The notes beneath the pieces are model-generated. The model saw only the letters and a list, made by a program, of their open reading frames with translations, did no database searches and was not told the DNA's origin. Position numbers and translations under genes: made by a program. Source: Amborella trichopoda (Eukaryota; Streptophyta; Magnoliopsida; Amborellales; Amborellaceae). From it: DNA of 64,000 nucleotides. Shown piece after piece: positions 21,678-35,000 of the stretch. The stretch covers positions 2,867,961 through 2,931,960 of the forward strand of contig NW_006494789.1 in the NCBI RefSeq assembly GCF_000471905.2. The letters are read 5' to 3'. Each line of letters begins with the position of its first letter. Position 1 is the stretch's first letter.

Positions 21678-24600
21678 TCAAAATGCAGCGTTACTGATAC
21701 CAAAGGAAAAACTCTTCTGCTGGTAAGCATTGATAGCATAATTCATTTGAATCTGCCCCAAGCGAGACTGGCAACGAAGGCTGTACCCCAATCCAATTCC
21801 CGAACCTGGTTTCCCATGCCTGAGAGCAGGATTTCCTGCACTCTCCACAATTAAAGTGAACAAGTATGAGTCCATGAAGAGGAATTTCATGAATCTAATT
21901 CTAGAAAAGGGGACTGACCTGGGACGTGTCGGCCAGAGCCCAAATCTGTTCCACAATCCAGGAATATTGTGCCTTCCAACATCTTTGTCTACACAATGCA
22001 AGAAAACAAGTGAAATGAATTAAGGGGAATACCACAGGTGAATTCCAAAGAATTCAAAAGCATTGAAACACAGCATCGAAGCAATTATGATTAAATATTT
22101 AATCCCGAAAAAATATGTATTCTATCTCAAAAAATGTATCTTTGAAATCTAAAGCAAAGTAACACTAGGAACATAATATCAAGTCATGTTCCAAGATCCC
22201 AAACCCACCCTAAGACTAGAAAGATGATTGAATTTGTTAAAGATGGCATGTGACAAGTAAATTATCATCAAACAGTCACATAAAATAAGTTACATTGACA
22301 TTTATTCTGTAATATCTGTAATTCTTTTTTGTGACATGCTTAAGCAAAGATATGCTACAGGAATGGCAATTTACAACCTAATATTGATGGGTATCATTGA
22401 CCGTGAAGTCTTCAGTTAACTCACAAATCACAATTTCAGGGTTTGCACATAATCACAGGAGGTATCAAGCATAGTTTCTAACAACATGAACAAAAAACGC
22501 ACTGCTGAACTCAATAGAGGATATGCAAGAGAGAATGGAAACGAATTGCACATAAGGTAAGGCCTATATGATGAGCCTTATCATATGTGCATCACATAGG
22601 TGGTAAGTGTGATAAGGAATGCCTGGGAATAAAAATAATAATACTCACGTTTGGATATAACACCTCAAATAATTGGGATAAAGCTTGGATGATGATGACT
22701 TTTGGATATAATAAAACTAAAAAAGGATTATCATGCATTTATTTACATGCAATTTGATCAAAGAACTAATTGAGGAAATTCAAATATTTTTCTTACTGGG
22801 TCAACATATGCAAACTCAAACATTTGATTCAAAGAGGGAGGGTGATTCAAGTTCTCCATTGGTCCCAATAATTTAATAAAGGGTAGGGCAACACTATCAA
22901 CTGAAATTCCTGTGACCACTGCCGTAATCACTCGGATAGTCCTTCATTTGAATAAATGAATTAGGAGTTCAATGTCAATTTTCAAGCTCCGAACGCTATG
23001 TATGTCCATAATTTCCATCAACAAGCAGCATCAGATGCCATCTAATGCTTATAGAAAACTTGAATAGTGTTGTCCTTAACTCAAGAGATTTTTAGCAGCA
23101 TCACATCAATAAAGGGGAAACGACTGCACTTTAGTGAAAATGGAGTACAAATATGAGAACAAATATGGAATTTCCATACCAGGGGAACAGAGAGTTCACT
23201 ATTCAAGACCAGACAGGCTCTTCCCGTGCCCACTGCACCTTCGCCATATCCTCGAACACTGCTCCGTCCCCCAATGCTAAATGCTTGATATGGAGCCATA
23301 TCCCCAACAATGGAACCACCTGTCACGCTATCACACAATGAAGTGTTAAAAGTGTCCTGGACCTCAAATGCAAATTTTGGAAAACGAAAAGATCTGCAGT
23401 TTAGCATCATAATCTACCCCGTGAAGACAAATGCTGGTCCAACTTTAAATCCTTTTCTAGCACCAAATTTGAAACGATTGAAGGCTATCCATTTGGACAA
23501 AAGGGGTACCCCTTGTTCTATTTGGAAATTCAACTGAAATTACAAGAGAACATAATTAGAATGTCATGTCAAGTTTTTTGTCAAAAAGATTAAAAAAAGA
23601 AGAAGAATACGACTGAAATTATGAAGAGAACATAATTAGAATACATGTCAAGTTTTTCGTCAAAAAGATTAAAAAAAAAGAATACATATCAAGTCAGAAA
23701 TCACTAACATCAAAGACAAATAAATTCATACAGTTATACCAGTGAAAAGCTTTGGTCGTCTGCCATCGTATATTGTGACTCCGTCTTCAGAATGATCATA
23801 TCATCATGGAGATTGCCACTGAATCAAAGAGAGCCACACTTTTAGCTTTTCGAAACCTAGAGATGACTTCCCTGCCCCTCGAGAGATTTATCACACAAAT
23901 ACCTGCTAGTAACTGGAAAGCCATGCAAATCTCTTGTTATAGACCGGCCATAGTCATTGATTGGGCGAACGTGCTGATGCAAAAAAGATGGATGAAGAGC
24001 ATTAAGATGGGGTGGATCTCTCTAAAGACAAGTGTTACACAAAATCAATGAGACAAAGAATGAAGAGTACAGGTACGACCACCATTTGATCAATTGTATC
24101 CTTCCATTTTCATAATAAACAAGCATCAACCCTTGCAACCATATAGAAAGTGATTAATTAATGGGGTCGCACCAACCTCAAACCTTATGCTGGTTTTGCT
24201 GGTCCAGTTGCAAGTTGAAGCAGCAGATGGGGGCTCATGAAGTTGTAAGCCCACTAAGAAACGGGAGAGCTTAACACCCCCACTCACCGAATGCGAGAAA
24301 TTGTCGATGGGCACTCCATGTATTGTGATTTCGGGCGCAACCGAGTGCTGCATGTATGATTAATAGAAATCATGAGAGCCTCTTCCACTCTTGAGTTACA
24401 GAAATGAGTCAAGTATACAGAAATTGAGAGCGCTTGTTTGCTTGCAAGAGAACCAACCAACCTGAAGGAAGAAAGATTGCTGAGCGGCTAACCATTGTGA
24501 GGTGGGCTTGCTGAGGTAAGAAATGAGGAGATTGGAATGAGAGAGTCCGTTGTGATCCCACAACACATCCAACTTGTCCCTTCTGCCAAATAGGTCCGGG

Positions 24601-25050
24601 TGTTTGATATCAAGGCTGCGAAAATATCAGACAGCAACACTTAGTACCATCTTTGGTTGAATGAATCAATGTGTGTGTAATGGTAATGGCGATGGTTCTT
24701 TTTAAATTAAGAAAAGGGGATAGGATAAATGAATGAGAGACAGAGAGTGGACCTTCCAATTATGTATGACAAGGGATTGGTTGAGTTCCTGATAATACAA
24801 TACCAAAGAAGAGAGTTAACAAAAGGAAGAAGAGGAATGATGGAATGTGTAGTGTAGTTACCTGAATGAGGAGGGGAGGAGGGCTTCACGTAATTGGTGA
24901 GAGAGATCCACGTTCACATCTATCTTTGCTGCACAACACATTCCCACATCACATCGTTGGGGATACTATCGTTGATGAATTGCACAGACGACAGAGAGAG
25001 AGTGTGGTAGTGGTACCTTTTCCAGCTTGAATGCTCTTCTGAGCTCCCAT
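21678..25050 (-). CDS. OEP39: Omp85-type chloroplast outer envelope protein, OEP36/OEP39-like
   Basis: This encodes a beta-barrel protein of the Omp85/BamA superfamily, placed by family in the chloroplast outer envelope. Exons from the start: 25050-25017, 24928-24862, 24788-24753, 24615-24462, 24347-24177, 23973-23903, 23818-23740, 23533-23418, 23327-23180, 21988-21919, 21835-21678; 1104 nt, 367 aa. All introns are GT-AG and phases agree. It opens MGAQKSIQAGKAKIDVNVDL with no POTRA domains, as in the short OEP36/OEP39 paralogues of OEP80. Diagnostic barrel motifs are GGSIVGDMAPYQAF, SSVRGYGEGAVG, FLDCGTDLGSG and DYAINA-like NYAINAYQQKSFSFGISN at the C-terminus. The 90-bp intron 23417-23328 is 3n long and contains an in-frame TAG at 23416-23414; removing it restores FTGVTGGSIVGD. 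Intron 9 holds a tiny RTE insertion. Confidence 0.9.
22650..22711 (+). mobile_element. 40-bp RTE LINE tail with 11-bp target duplication
   Basis: Only 40 bp (22661-22700: CACCTCAAATAATTGGGATA, then AAGCTTGGATGATGATGACT) lie between two perfect copies of TTTGGATATAA (22650-22660, 22701-22711). The insert is the extreme 3' end of an RTE LINE, with the GATGATGA tail also seen at 2360 and 11270. It lies in the long OEP intron, antisense to the gene. Confidence 0.8.
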
Positions 25051-26400
25051 TTGTTACTCCACCACATCACATCGTTGGGGATACAAATACAAATACAAAT
25101 GCTTTTCTGGTTGGATGTTCCTTCCTTGCTTGGAGTGCAACTCAAGAATCTTTGCTTTGCCTCCTGCTCTAGTATGAGATTCACATTAACTGGTGGGTGA
25201 TTCTTTCAATCCAATGTTTTCTCTCTCTCTGTTGTGCCAAGTTCAGGGTAAGAGAACCCACCCTCTACTGCTGCGCTGCATCTGAATTATGATTCTATCC
25301 CCTACCTTAAGCCAAATCATACCCACCACGCAAACAAACGTCAATGATTCTACGCCTTGCCCTATGCCCTGAATTTTTTTCACTGTCTATTTCTTATCAA
25401 ATGAAGAATCTCGTATCGTTTTTTCTGCGCATTAAAAGGCTCATTTGTATTCGAGTGCAAATTGATACGGGGACTCCTTTGTTTTCAAGTGCAGATCGAT
25501 ATGGCGACTCCTTTGTTTTCAAGTGCAGATCGATATGGCGACTCCTTTGTTTTCAAGTGCATATTGATATCGCTTAAAATTCATCAACTTAGCATAGGCA
25601 TATGCATAGGCAGCCAAAAGAATAAAAGTTGTTTTAAGGTTTAAACTTTTAAAAATATTGAAACGTATTTTAATCCAAAATTCTACGAATTTCAAATTAA
25701 AAAATCAAACTTTGAATTAACCTATCTCAAAATAAAAATAAAATTTTCACCAATTTAATCGTTCGATCTCCAAACTTCCACTTTTTTTTTAATCTCAAAA
25801 TCTACTAAAAAAACCCTTTAATATATTATAAAATCTCCTAAACTAAATCTAATCTCAATGTAATAGACCTATAAAATCTTCAAAATTAAATCGAATCCCG
25901 ATATTTAGATCAATTTATCGTAATTTTTGAGATTTTCTCTCTCATGAGCTCTAATGAGGAGGTTTAGGTATGCGATGAACTTAAACCCCACTGCCTATTT
26001 CCTATTTTTAGACGTGGTTGAGTGGCATAACTCCTCCTTGAATACCTTTTGAGTCAAGTTTCTTTCATCAACCATGGGCGGTCACGGATACGGCCTGCCT
26101 GTATGGGGTACCATTTCTCTTTCTTTCAACGTTCAAAAACAAAATATAACTAGGATAGATAGATCCACATGCCTTCACATTTTACAAGATCCTCGCATCT
26201 TGCCACCTCATCCCTGTAGGGTTTTAGGATCCATAAAAGCCAGTTATAGCCCATAGCGGCTACCCTGTGGCCATTACAAAGGAAATAACCATGGCGAATC
26301 TTCTATTTTCCTTTAAAATAACAGATACAACAGGCATTTTAACTTAAAAATATAATTTTTAAAATCCAAAAAAAAAAAACACACAAAAAGGGGTATAATA
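25051..26400 (-). promoter_or_regulatory. OEP upstream region, including a 34-bp x3 tandem repeat
   Basis: This is the spacer between the BSL 3' end and the OEP start codon. A 34-bp unit (GGCGACTCCTTTGTTTTCAA and GTGCAGATCGATAT) repeats three times from 25467 to 25568. No coding frame is credible. A promoter for the minus-strand OEP gene must lie here, but I cannot point to a TATA box with confidence. Confidence 0.5.
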
Positions 26401-27279
26401 TTAGGCATTTCCTCAAGCATAGTCCCCCCATCACAAACCCATGTAACATCATCTTATTATGGCACAAAAATCAAATGAAAGATGGCAATGAAGCATACAG
26501 TTAAAAGCACAATCACAAGTATATGCTCCTATGTTTCTGTCTCTGTGTCTCTCTCTCTCCATTGATTCACCCACGATGAGTGAAACCACAATCAGCACCA
26601 TCTGTTGAAGCCAAGCCCCGCAGAAATACACACTTCTCAGGTGATCATCGAACAGGTCCAGGATAATCAAAGTCTCTTTCTCTTCACACAAAACTTACAT
26701 TGTACAAGTGCACAACAGGGCTACATATTGAACAGCACTGCACACCGGAAACTATTCTATGGTACATGATCCAATATTTGATACTCCGATGAGCCAATAA
26801 AGGTCTTTTTCTCAAGTGAGAGAGAAAAAAGGGGCAAAGGAAAAAAGAATTAACCTATTTTGTAATGGAAACATCAAAATAGAAGAAACAGCATATGCAT
26901 GGCTGCACGTGGCTCAATATACAGCGGCAACCTCTCACAAACTTTTGCAACCAACCAACCAGCCCCAGTTAAAAAACACCTAGCTATCTACCTAGCACAC
27001 AAACCATCCAGCCACTTTCTAAACTTTAAACCACCATCTTTGATGCCGCCGCTCTTTTCTAGGAAGTAACTAAAATCACCTGTGCCTTGACATGTATGAG
27101 AAGAGGAATGATCGATGGACACTCACTGGTCAGGACAGCAGCAGGAAGAAGGGCAACAGGCCTCATCATGCCACGGTTGTTTGACAAAGGATGTACTTCC
27201 TTTTTCCAATTCTCAAACAACACACCATGACATCCTCGATCCACCGCATCGCAGGGAAGAGAACCAGCACATAATAATA
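26400..27279 (-). other. BSL 3' UTR / downstream region
   Basis: No reading frame is credible between the BSL stop codon and the OEP upstream region. Part of it is probably the BSL 3' UTR; the polyadenylation site cannot be fixed. Confidence 0.4.
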
Positions 27280-30200
27280 TCAAATCCAAGCAAGAGAACC
27301 CCGATCTGTACCAGATTGTGGACGGCCTCTGGTTGGCGTTGGCGGTCGGTGAGCATTGAGCTCCTGTGATTACCAAACAATCAACAAATGGCAAAACCAG
27401 TTATGGCAGAGCCACAAAACGAAAAAGAAAAAGAAAAAGAAAAAAGAAAAATGTGTGAGAGCCCTAAGCACGCATGATTACTAGTTTATCAAGACACTGC
27501 ACCTGCATCCATGTATCCTCGATATGATGCTCAGGAGATGTTTCTGGTGACGTAATGGCCGGGGGCACAGGATGTATGAGTTTGGGAACCACAACAAGGT
27601 CTCTCCCCAATACCAATATGGCTCCTGCATTATTTGCTGTACCTGCAGCACCCACAACATGCAACCAAAAGTGAATAAACAGTCAATCGAGGAACTTGCA
27701 CCAGTCTCATCAACAATTGCAGAGATTGAGTTATTGTGAAAAGAGCAACGAACCACAATAATTGGTTGCTGAGAAGAGCGTTATGAGATGCCCCTGGGCA
27801 AAACGTTCGAATCCATCCATCACACATTCATGTGCACGTACAATCAACTGGAGATCATTATTATTGCAAAATTCCATGACACGATCAGGCTGCAATGCAA
27901 GTTCTTCTAGTTAAGAGATGCATTGGATTGAGAAACCTCTGGAAACACTCATGCAATAAAATAAAACACAAAACTAAACCTCTGGAAAAACTCATGCAAT
28001 AAAATAAAACACAAAACTACATTCCTTATTTTCACATTGAAGTGCACTATGAATGCATAGACTAGGTTCACTTCTGAGAAAGGGACTGGGGTCGTGGTGG
28101 TAGCATCCCCAGACCCTAGTCACCACATTGTGGTTTCCAATCCCACCGCTAACACCACCCCACTAATGCCTTCAAAAGGCTTAACTCCTAATCTACTTCA
28201 AAAAACGGGTAGGGGCCTGTCTTCCCCACTGAATTACCCAAAAACAACTAGGTTCACTTCTCTAATTCCATCGCATTGACATCTTTCGATTAGATTACTC
28301 CCAAGACAAAAACTTCAAATCTATCGGCATCTAACCTCTTAAAAAAGATTGACTGCTGTTTCTATGACATTTCTGAGAATTACAAAAAGAAATCGCCTTT
28401 GTATCATTGTAATCTTCTCTACCATCAATACAATGCCAACTTTTATCAAAAAAAAAAGAAATCCGGCTACCCACAGGTTGTGCACTCTTTAGGGTTCCCA
28501 AAAGGTACTTTCTCTGACGATTTCTACACAAAATTGGGTGTACAGTGGAATGAAAAGAAACATACTTTCCATTGGCATCAACTTATTACTCCTTTTTTTT
28601 TCACTGATTTGTTGTATACAAACTTGTTCCATTAACAAAACCTACTAATAATCCACTCCACTTTTTCTTTCTATACCTAACCATGAAATATAATGCCAAA
28701 ACTCCAAAAAAAAGTCCTGACAATAAGGATGCCTATCTAGAATTCCGACACATCTATAAAACTGACTGCTGTTAATACTAAAAAATTCAATGCTCATAAC
28801 CCCAAACAGATAGAGACGTTAATAAATATAGATTACAGACCCCAAATGTAACCAGACCAGGGCCTCGGGCATTTGGACGCAGTCCTTCAACACTATCATT
28901 CTCTGTTGGGTCAGACCTGTGACAAAACGCAACATCGGAAACAAGAAGAGATCCATCTTATGAGCAAATGCTGAGAGGGGTAATTTGAATGAACAAGAGC
29001 AATTCAAAAAAGAGGGTTCAATTACCATAGTAGATCCATAAGAACCACTGAGCCTGCTTCCATGGAGATGGGACGTTGAATGTTTTCAATCTGCTCCACA
29101 TGATTTATGGACCGCCCAATGCCACCATGCATGCAAATGATTTTCTTCTCAATTAGAGCAGCCAAAGGAAGCCAGTTGAATAACCTGTTTATACGGTGCC
29201 AAACCCAAATTCCATCCCTCTCACCCTGCAATCATGGAAGTTGAGAAAATTCAAACTGCAAATGGGTTGTGCAAATAGAAAGGATGGGAATTTTTAGATA
29301 ATACCATGCGCTCAATACACTCAATCCGAAAACCAAACAAGGCATTAATGTCTGCTGCTTCATGGTTCCCACGAATCAAATGCACGTTATGCGGATACTC
29401 GACCTAAAAGTACCAAGCAATAAAAGAAATTGGGAATGACGGAGAATCAATTGCCATTCTCAAAAACCAAAGGTAACCACTTAGAACAATGGATTCTATA
29501 CAATGTGAACTCATGTTCACATGCTACCTTCAGAGCAAGCAGAAGAGTAATAGTTTCCAAACTGTGTTGCCCCCGGTCGACGTAATCACCCAAGAAGAGA
29601 TAATCGATATAACTGCATAGAAGTAAAAATAATGAACAAAAATGAAATCAGAAAACATAGGAACTAGGCATGTCTAAAGATGAATCAGAACAACTACATT
29701 ATAGTCATATCAACAAAAAAGTAGCATTCACCATCAGAGGAAGATCATAAAACTGATAGAAGTCGAATGCTTCCGAGTTTTAAAGATCGTGAAGAAATTT
29801 GAACTTTGAAATTGAGGTACAAAGACCCAAGTAGTAGCCATTACAACAGAAACTATAGCAATGGTTTATCAAAACCACCCTACGTAGTTAACTATCCAGT
29901 ATCCACGCTACAATCATTTCAAAACCTTCAGGTCCAAATAATCAAATGGGAAAGGGAGATTTTATGGATAGCACAAACAAATAAAACAATCACTCTACTC
30001 ACATAAAACGAAAAAATTTCATAAAACGATTCATGTACAAATGGAACAAAAGCAACTTGACAAAAAATGTTCAACTATGAGCATGATGGATGAACATGGC
30101 AGACTTACGTTATATCTCCTGCTGTAGATGGAGATCCATACTCATCAAATAAGCGCATAAGGTCTCCAAATTGACCATGCAAATCACCGAAAATCTTGAC

Positions 30201-31994
30201 AGGAGCTTTAATTTGTAAAACACTAGGTTCACAAGAAAATATTCGCTCTGCAGTATCACAAAGATCTGCGATTTCGTTGCAATCTAAAAAGAACTGCCTG
30301 CGCACAGGAGGCTTCCAACCCCGAGGTTTCAGAAGATGTGCAATAACCTGAAACCCAGAACAAAAATAATCCACGTCATAGGAACTATGAGTATCAGATA
30401 ACATTAACGGATGCATTCATTTGTGATACAGATACAATATGCAACAAGTTCAGATCCAACCTATTCTAATCAGGCTCGTCATTTGACTCAGGATACTTGA
30501 GCCAAATGACAAAAACAACCCTCCTTTTTTAGAATCTGAAACCCGGAAGATTTTCTTTTTTGATAAAGAACTGGAACAAGATTTTTTCAATAAAAAAAAA
30601 TACATTGCTTGTTTCTAACACTGAACTAGCAGCGGTAGACTCGTCATTTGGCTTAGGCCTCCTTGCCCTAGGCCAATGATGAAACCACCCCTCTTTGTTG
30701 GGGTTAGGAACCCAAAACAATAAATGTTACTAAGAAAAACATGTTCCGTGTTCCTAACCACGAACAAGCAGGCCGTTTAGCTCCAGCCACTTAAGTAGTC
30801 GCCAAATTACCAAAATACCCCTCTTGCTGCAGATTCTAAACCCAGCAAAGGGGCAGTTTGAGGAATTTTAACAAAATAGTTGAGGAGGCACCTAAGTGAA
30901 AGGAACTGTATATAGTAACCACTTTGTGCTAAATTAGTTGATTTAACCATCTCATTTATTTCTTCAAGTGGTTTGACCATTTTAGTGATATATTCAGTTT
31001 TTCCGTTTTCTTTCTTATTTTTTCCTTTTTCATGTTTTCTTTTAGGGCGGTTTTTTATTTTTTTTGAGGGGGGGGAGGGAAGGGGAGGGAAGAGGAGGGT
31101 TTGGGTTTGGGGGGTGAAGGGGGAGAGACGAGGGAATTGCGCCTCATGCTTTCAGTAATGTATTTTCTGAGAGAACTAAGAAGCTTTCATGTTATGCCTT
31201 CAGGATTATGGTTTTGTCTAAATAAAAGGTCTCAATGTACTTAGGTGCTCAAAGACAGTACTCAGAGATAATTCCTGACATATGTTATTTGGAATCCTTC
31301 AAACAAGAACAGCACAAAAAAATTATTCTCCCATCTTGCATTTCATCTCATTCAGCCCATCTGCAAGAGTAAAATAAGTACCTTTTTAGGTACACTATTA
31401 ATAGACATCTGCCTATCTAATAGCTTCCTAGCTGCATTTGCACTCTCTGGCGTCCCATAACTAACACGTCTTCCTTCATTTTCAAACTGGTCAATAGAAA
31501 GCTGCCTGACCATACCTCCCAAAGCTCCTCCAGTTTCTGCAGCTACCACAACCTGAAGAAATGTACAAAAAGAAAACAAATAAAACAGCAACTCTGATAT
31601 GATGCATGCAAACAATCAAAAGAATATCAACAGCCAAGTTCTAGATAGAAAAAATAAGGCATTCATAGAGTAACAGAGTTACTAAGGCGAACTGACAGCT
31701 CTGTGATGAAGTCGAACTCCTGTTGGTGGTACATTATTGGTAATAACAGAATCTGGTGACTTTGCAGGGGCAGAAAGTTGTTTCCCACTGGGTGTTGCCT
31801 CTGCCCCACGATCCCTATCTGGGAGCTGCTCTACCTCTCCATTACTCTGTCGGGCTTTGGCAGCAGCTAATGCCGCACTAATAGCTTCGGCTTCTGCTGC
31901 CGAAGCTTCAACTAAGGATTCCACACCTTTGCTCAATCTCCTGCATCATATAAAATAGAATACAATGTTATGAAACATGTTATAACACTATGAC

Positions 31995-32035
<41 letters not shown>

Positions 32036-35000
32036 CCTCAAGGACTTTCACCCACCATTCACAACAAAAAAATGTCATTTAAATTTTTTTAACCACTTAC
32101 AGGGCTAGCTCACCTTCCTTGAAGCACAGCATTTTCTGTGCTTATATCCGTGTACATATCCCCATTAATTGGAGGAGCAACAGGACTTCCCAGCACGACA
32201 GCACCATCAGGAACCGCCTCAGGAATCACATGCCGGGCCCTTTCATCAGCATACACATATCTTCCTGGACTTCTCCCCGCCTGAGCATTGGAAGCTGCTG
32301 CTGCGGCAGCAGCATGTGAAGCTGCAGTCGTCGTTTCAGCTGCAGCCAGATCTTCAGCAACAAGCAGATCATCGAGCAAGACACCTGAAAAAGAATAGCA
32401 TATGTTCCGAGTTTCCAGGTCATAAGATCCGATGTTTCTTTACGTATATGAGACAACTCCTTACAATACGACAATTTAAAACATCCAAAAAGGTCAAAAC
32501 ACATGAAATTATCAAACAAGGAACATAGAAAAGCTACACAACAGAAAAATCTGATGCACAGGTCACTTCATGATATCATTGAATGGATTGCAGTCTCACA
32601 AATCCAATAATAATCCACCTTAGCATTAGATAGCCTTTTTTCCAATACAATAACATTCAATTACATCATAAATTTTCCAATTTCCCAAAAAAAAAATGGA
32701 AGTAGGAGAATTCATCATTTGCAAGGGTTAAATCTAAAAATAGCCCCTTGGGGGCATAAGCTTACAAGTGATCATCCCCCTGCAAATTGGAGATGAGGAG
32801 GTGGCAGAATTTGGCACAACTGAAGAAGCCAAAATCCTACATCCAGGGACCCAGATACAAGCAGTCGATGCATAGGGCTGAGAAAAGAGCCGCAAGAATG
32901 CCTCAGGTTGGAGGAGATATTTTGGCAACAAAGATCAAGGATTCAATGGATCAGAGAGGAGGATAAGAAAACAAAGTTATTCCATGCTTCAGCAAGCAGC
33001 AGAAGAAGTAATAAAATTCATAGCATTCAGATTGCAGGGAAACAATAATCTAAGGTTCAGATGAGGATGTAGAGCGATTGATAGTGGATCATTTTCAGGA
33101 TCGTTTTACAGCTCTTAAAACACCATGCCGAAGTGCTCTATCCAGTTTTACATAGATATGACAACGAGTGTCATATCTCATACTTGTCTAAAGCGTCAAG
33201 TGCCTTGGCGTAAAAAGCGAACATAGAAAGACAGGCCTCTAAAAATACTATTTTGAATAAGATAATTCTCATATATCTAATATAACTTTCTATCATACTC
33301 AATATAAAGTAAAAGGGGAGGAGTTGTAGAGCACGGGGTTCTTGTTCGAGTGGTATTAAGTTCAATTTTCATCAGTGTTTGGGTACTTTTTAGTTTAAAT
33401 AAGATAACGATGATACCTTATAGGACCCCATTTCTATGTGGCCAAGCCCGCATATGTAGAAATGCGGGCATCTAAATAAATCTATTTTTGAGATGGATTT
33501 TAAGATTTAATTTTTAAGGACATGTAATCTCTAACATGGAGATCATGAATATGAATAAATAAATAAATTTTAGAAACTAGAAATAATAATTCTAGTAAGA
33601 AAACACTTGAACCATTAGTTTCCATTGTTTTTAGATGGAATACCTACTTGCATCCATCTTTAAGATGGATGCATTACACTTTCTGGGCCGTATATGTACA
33701 AATGCGGTCCAGACCGCATGAAACAATTTTCCTACCTTATATAATAATATATTTTATTATTGCATTACACATAAGATAGTGTCGGAGTGGTAGAGCTCGG
33801 GAAACGCCCAAGAAGCCCAAGGTTCAATTCCCACATATAGACATGTGTCAAAGTGTCAACACGTGTCGACACACAATGCCAAGTTCAACTTGATGTATCA
33901 AGGAAACACTAGCTCTATCAAAGAGATATCATTTCCAAAAATGTCTTGAGAAAGTGTTGCATGGTTCGGACACCCTTCCAAAGAGGACTAAGTGAGGAAA
34001 GTGGTATTCACGGTTGGTAGAGATAAGGACCCAAGCCCAAATGCTACCCATAGCTTTCTTTCGAGAGTGTCGAGATATGATTCGAGAAGAATTGCTGCTG
34101 CTTTTGCTTCATATGCTTCATAAGTTCTTAGATTTGCAGCCAAAGGCATAAATGACTTATAGGACTTAAAGGTGATTAGTTTAATAGGTGGGGTTTACAA
34201 GATACTAAGGCTGCTAGCCTCTCACCTCAAAGAAGCCACAGATCAGATAATATCTCCTCCTCATCCATATTCATGAATGACAAACAGATTTTCTTTGGGG
34301 CTTTGAAAGACCACGAGTGTATATATTCCCAACAAGGAGAAAAGAAACTAGGCATAATATGCAAACTTGACTTCGAAAAACCCTATGATCACATGGCCTT
34401 GGATTTTCTTAGATGACAGACTGAGCTTAATGGATTTTGCGGTAAATTGGAGGGAATGGATTACAACTTGCCCTTCCCCAACAAATTTCACAGTTTAACC
34501 AATGGTTCACCAAAAGGACTCTTATCGAGTAGCAAGGAGTATCACGTAGGAAGACACTTTCTCGCTCTTTCTATTTGCAACAATAGGGGAGTGTATGTAG
34601 CCAAATGCTCGATGGGGTTTACCAATGTGCCAGGACTCACCTCGTCCAAGGGACTCGCCCCTTGGCCGAGGCGATTTGCTCGGCCGAGTCCTGCACAGGC
34701 CCAAACAGCCATAAAAAAAGAAGGAAAGAATGTGGAAAATAAAAAAAGAAAGAAAAATTATAGCTATTATAGCTGAGGACTTCAGCCAATCTATTTCGTG
34801 CATATTCAACTACAGGCATGGAGAGCTATTATAGCTGAGGACTTCAGCCAATCTATTTCGTGCATATTCAACTACAGGCATCTCCATGGCTTTAAAAGTA
34901 GACCCGGGGCCCGATTATAACCCACCATTAATATGCTGACAATTACCTTCATTTTTTGTGGGGCCAGCCAGTAGGAAGTTGACAACCTTCTTCTCTTTCT

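Noticed and set aside
22800..22900. Minus-strand exon-like frame (FIKLLGPMENLNHPPS) in the OEP intron
   Set aside because: It is short, unrecognised, and the OEP protein joins correctly without it.
23414..23416. In-frame stop suggesting the OEP gene is a pseudogene or has two compensating frameshifts
   Set aside because: A GT-AG intron of 90 bp removes it and joins conserved residues with the expected spacing.
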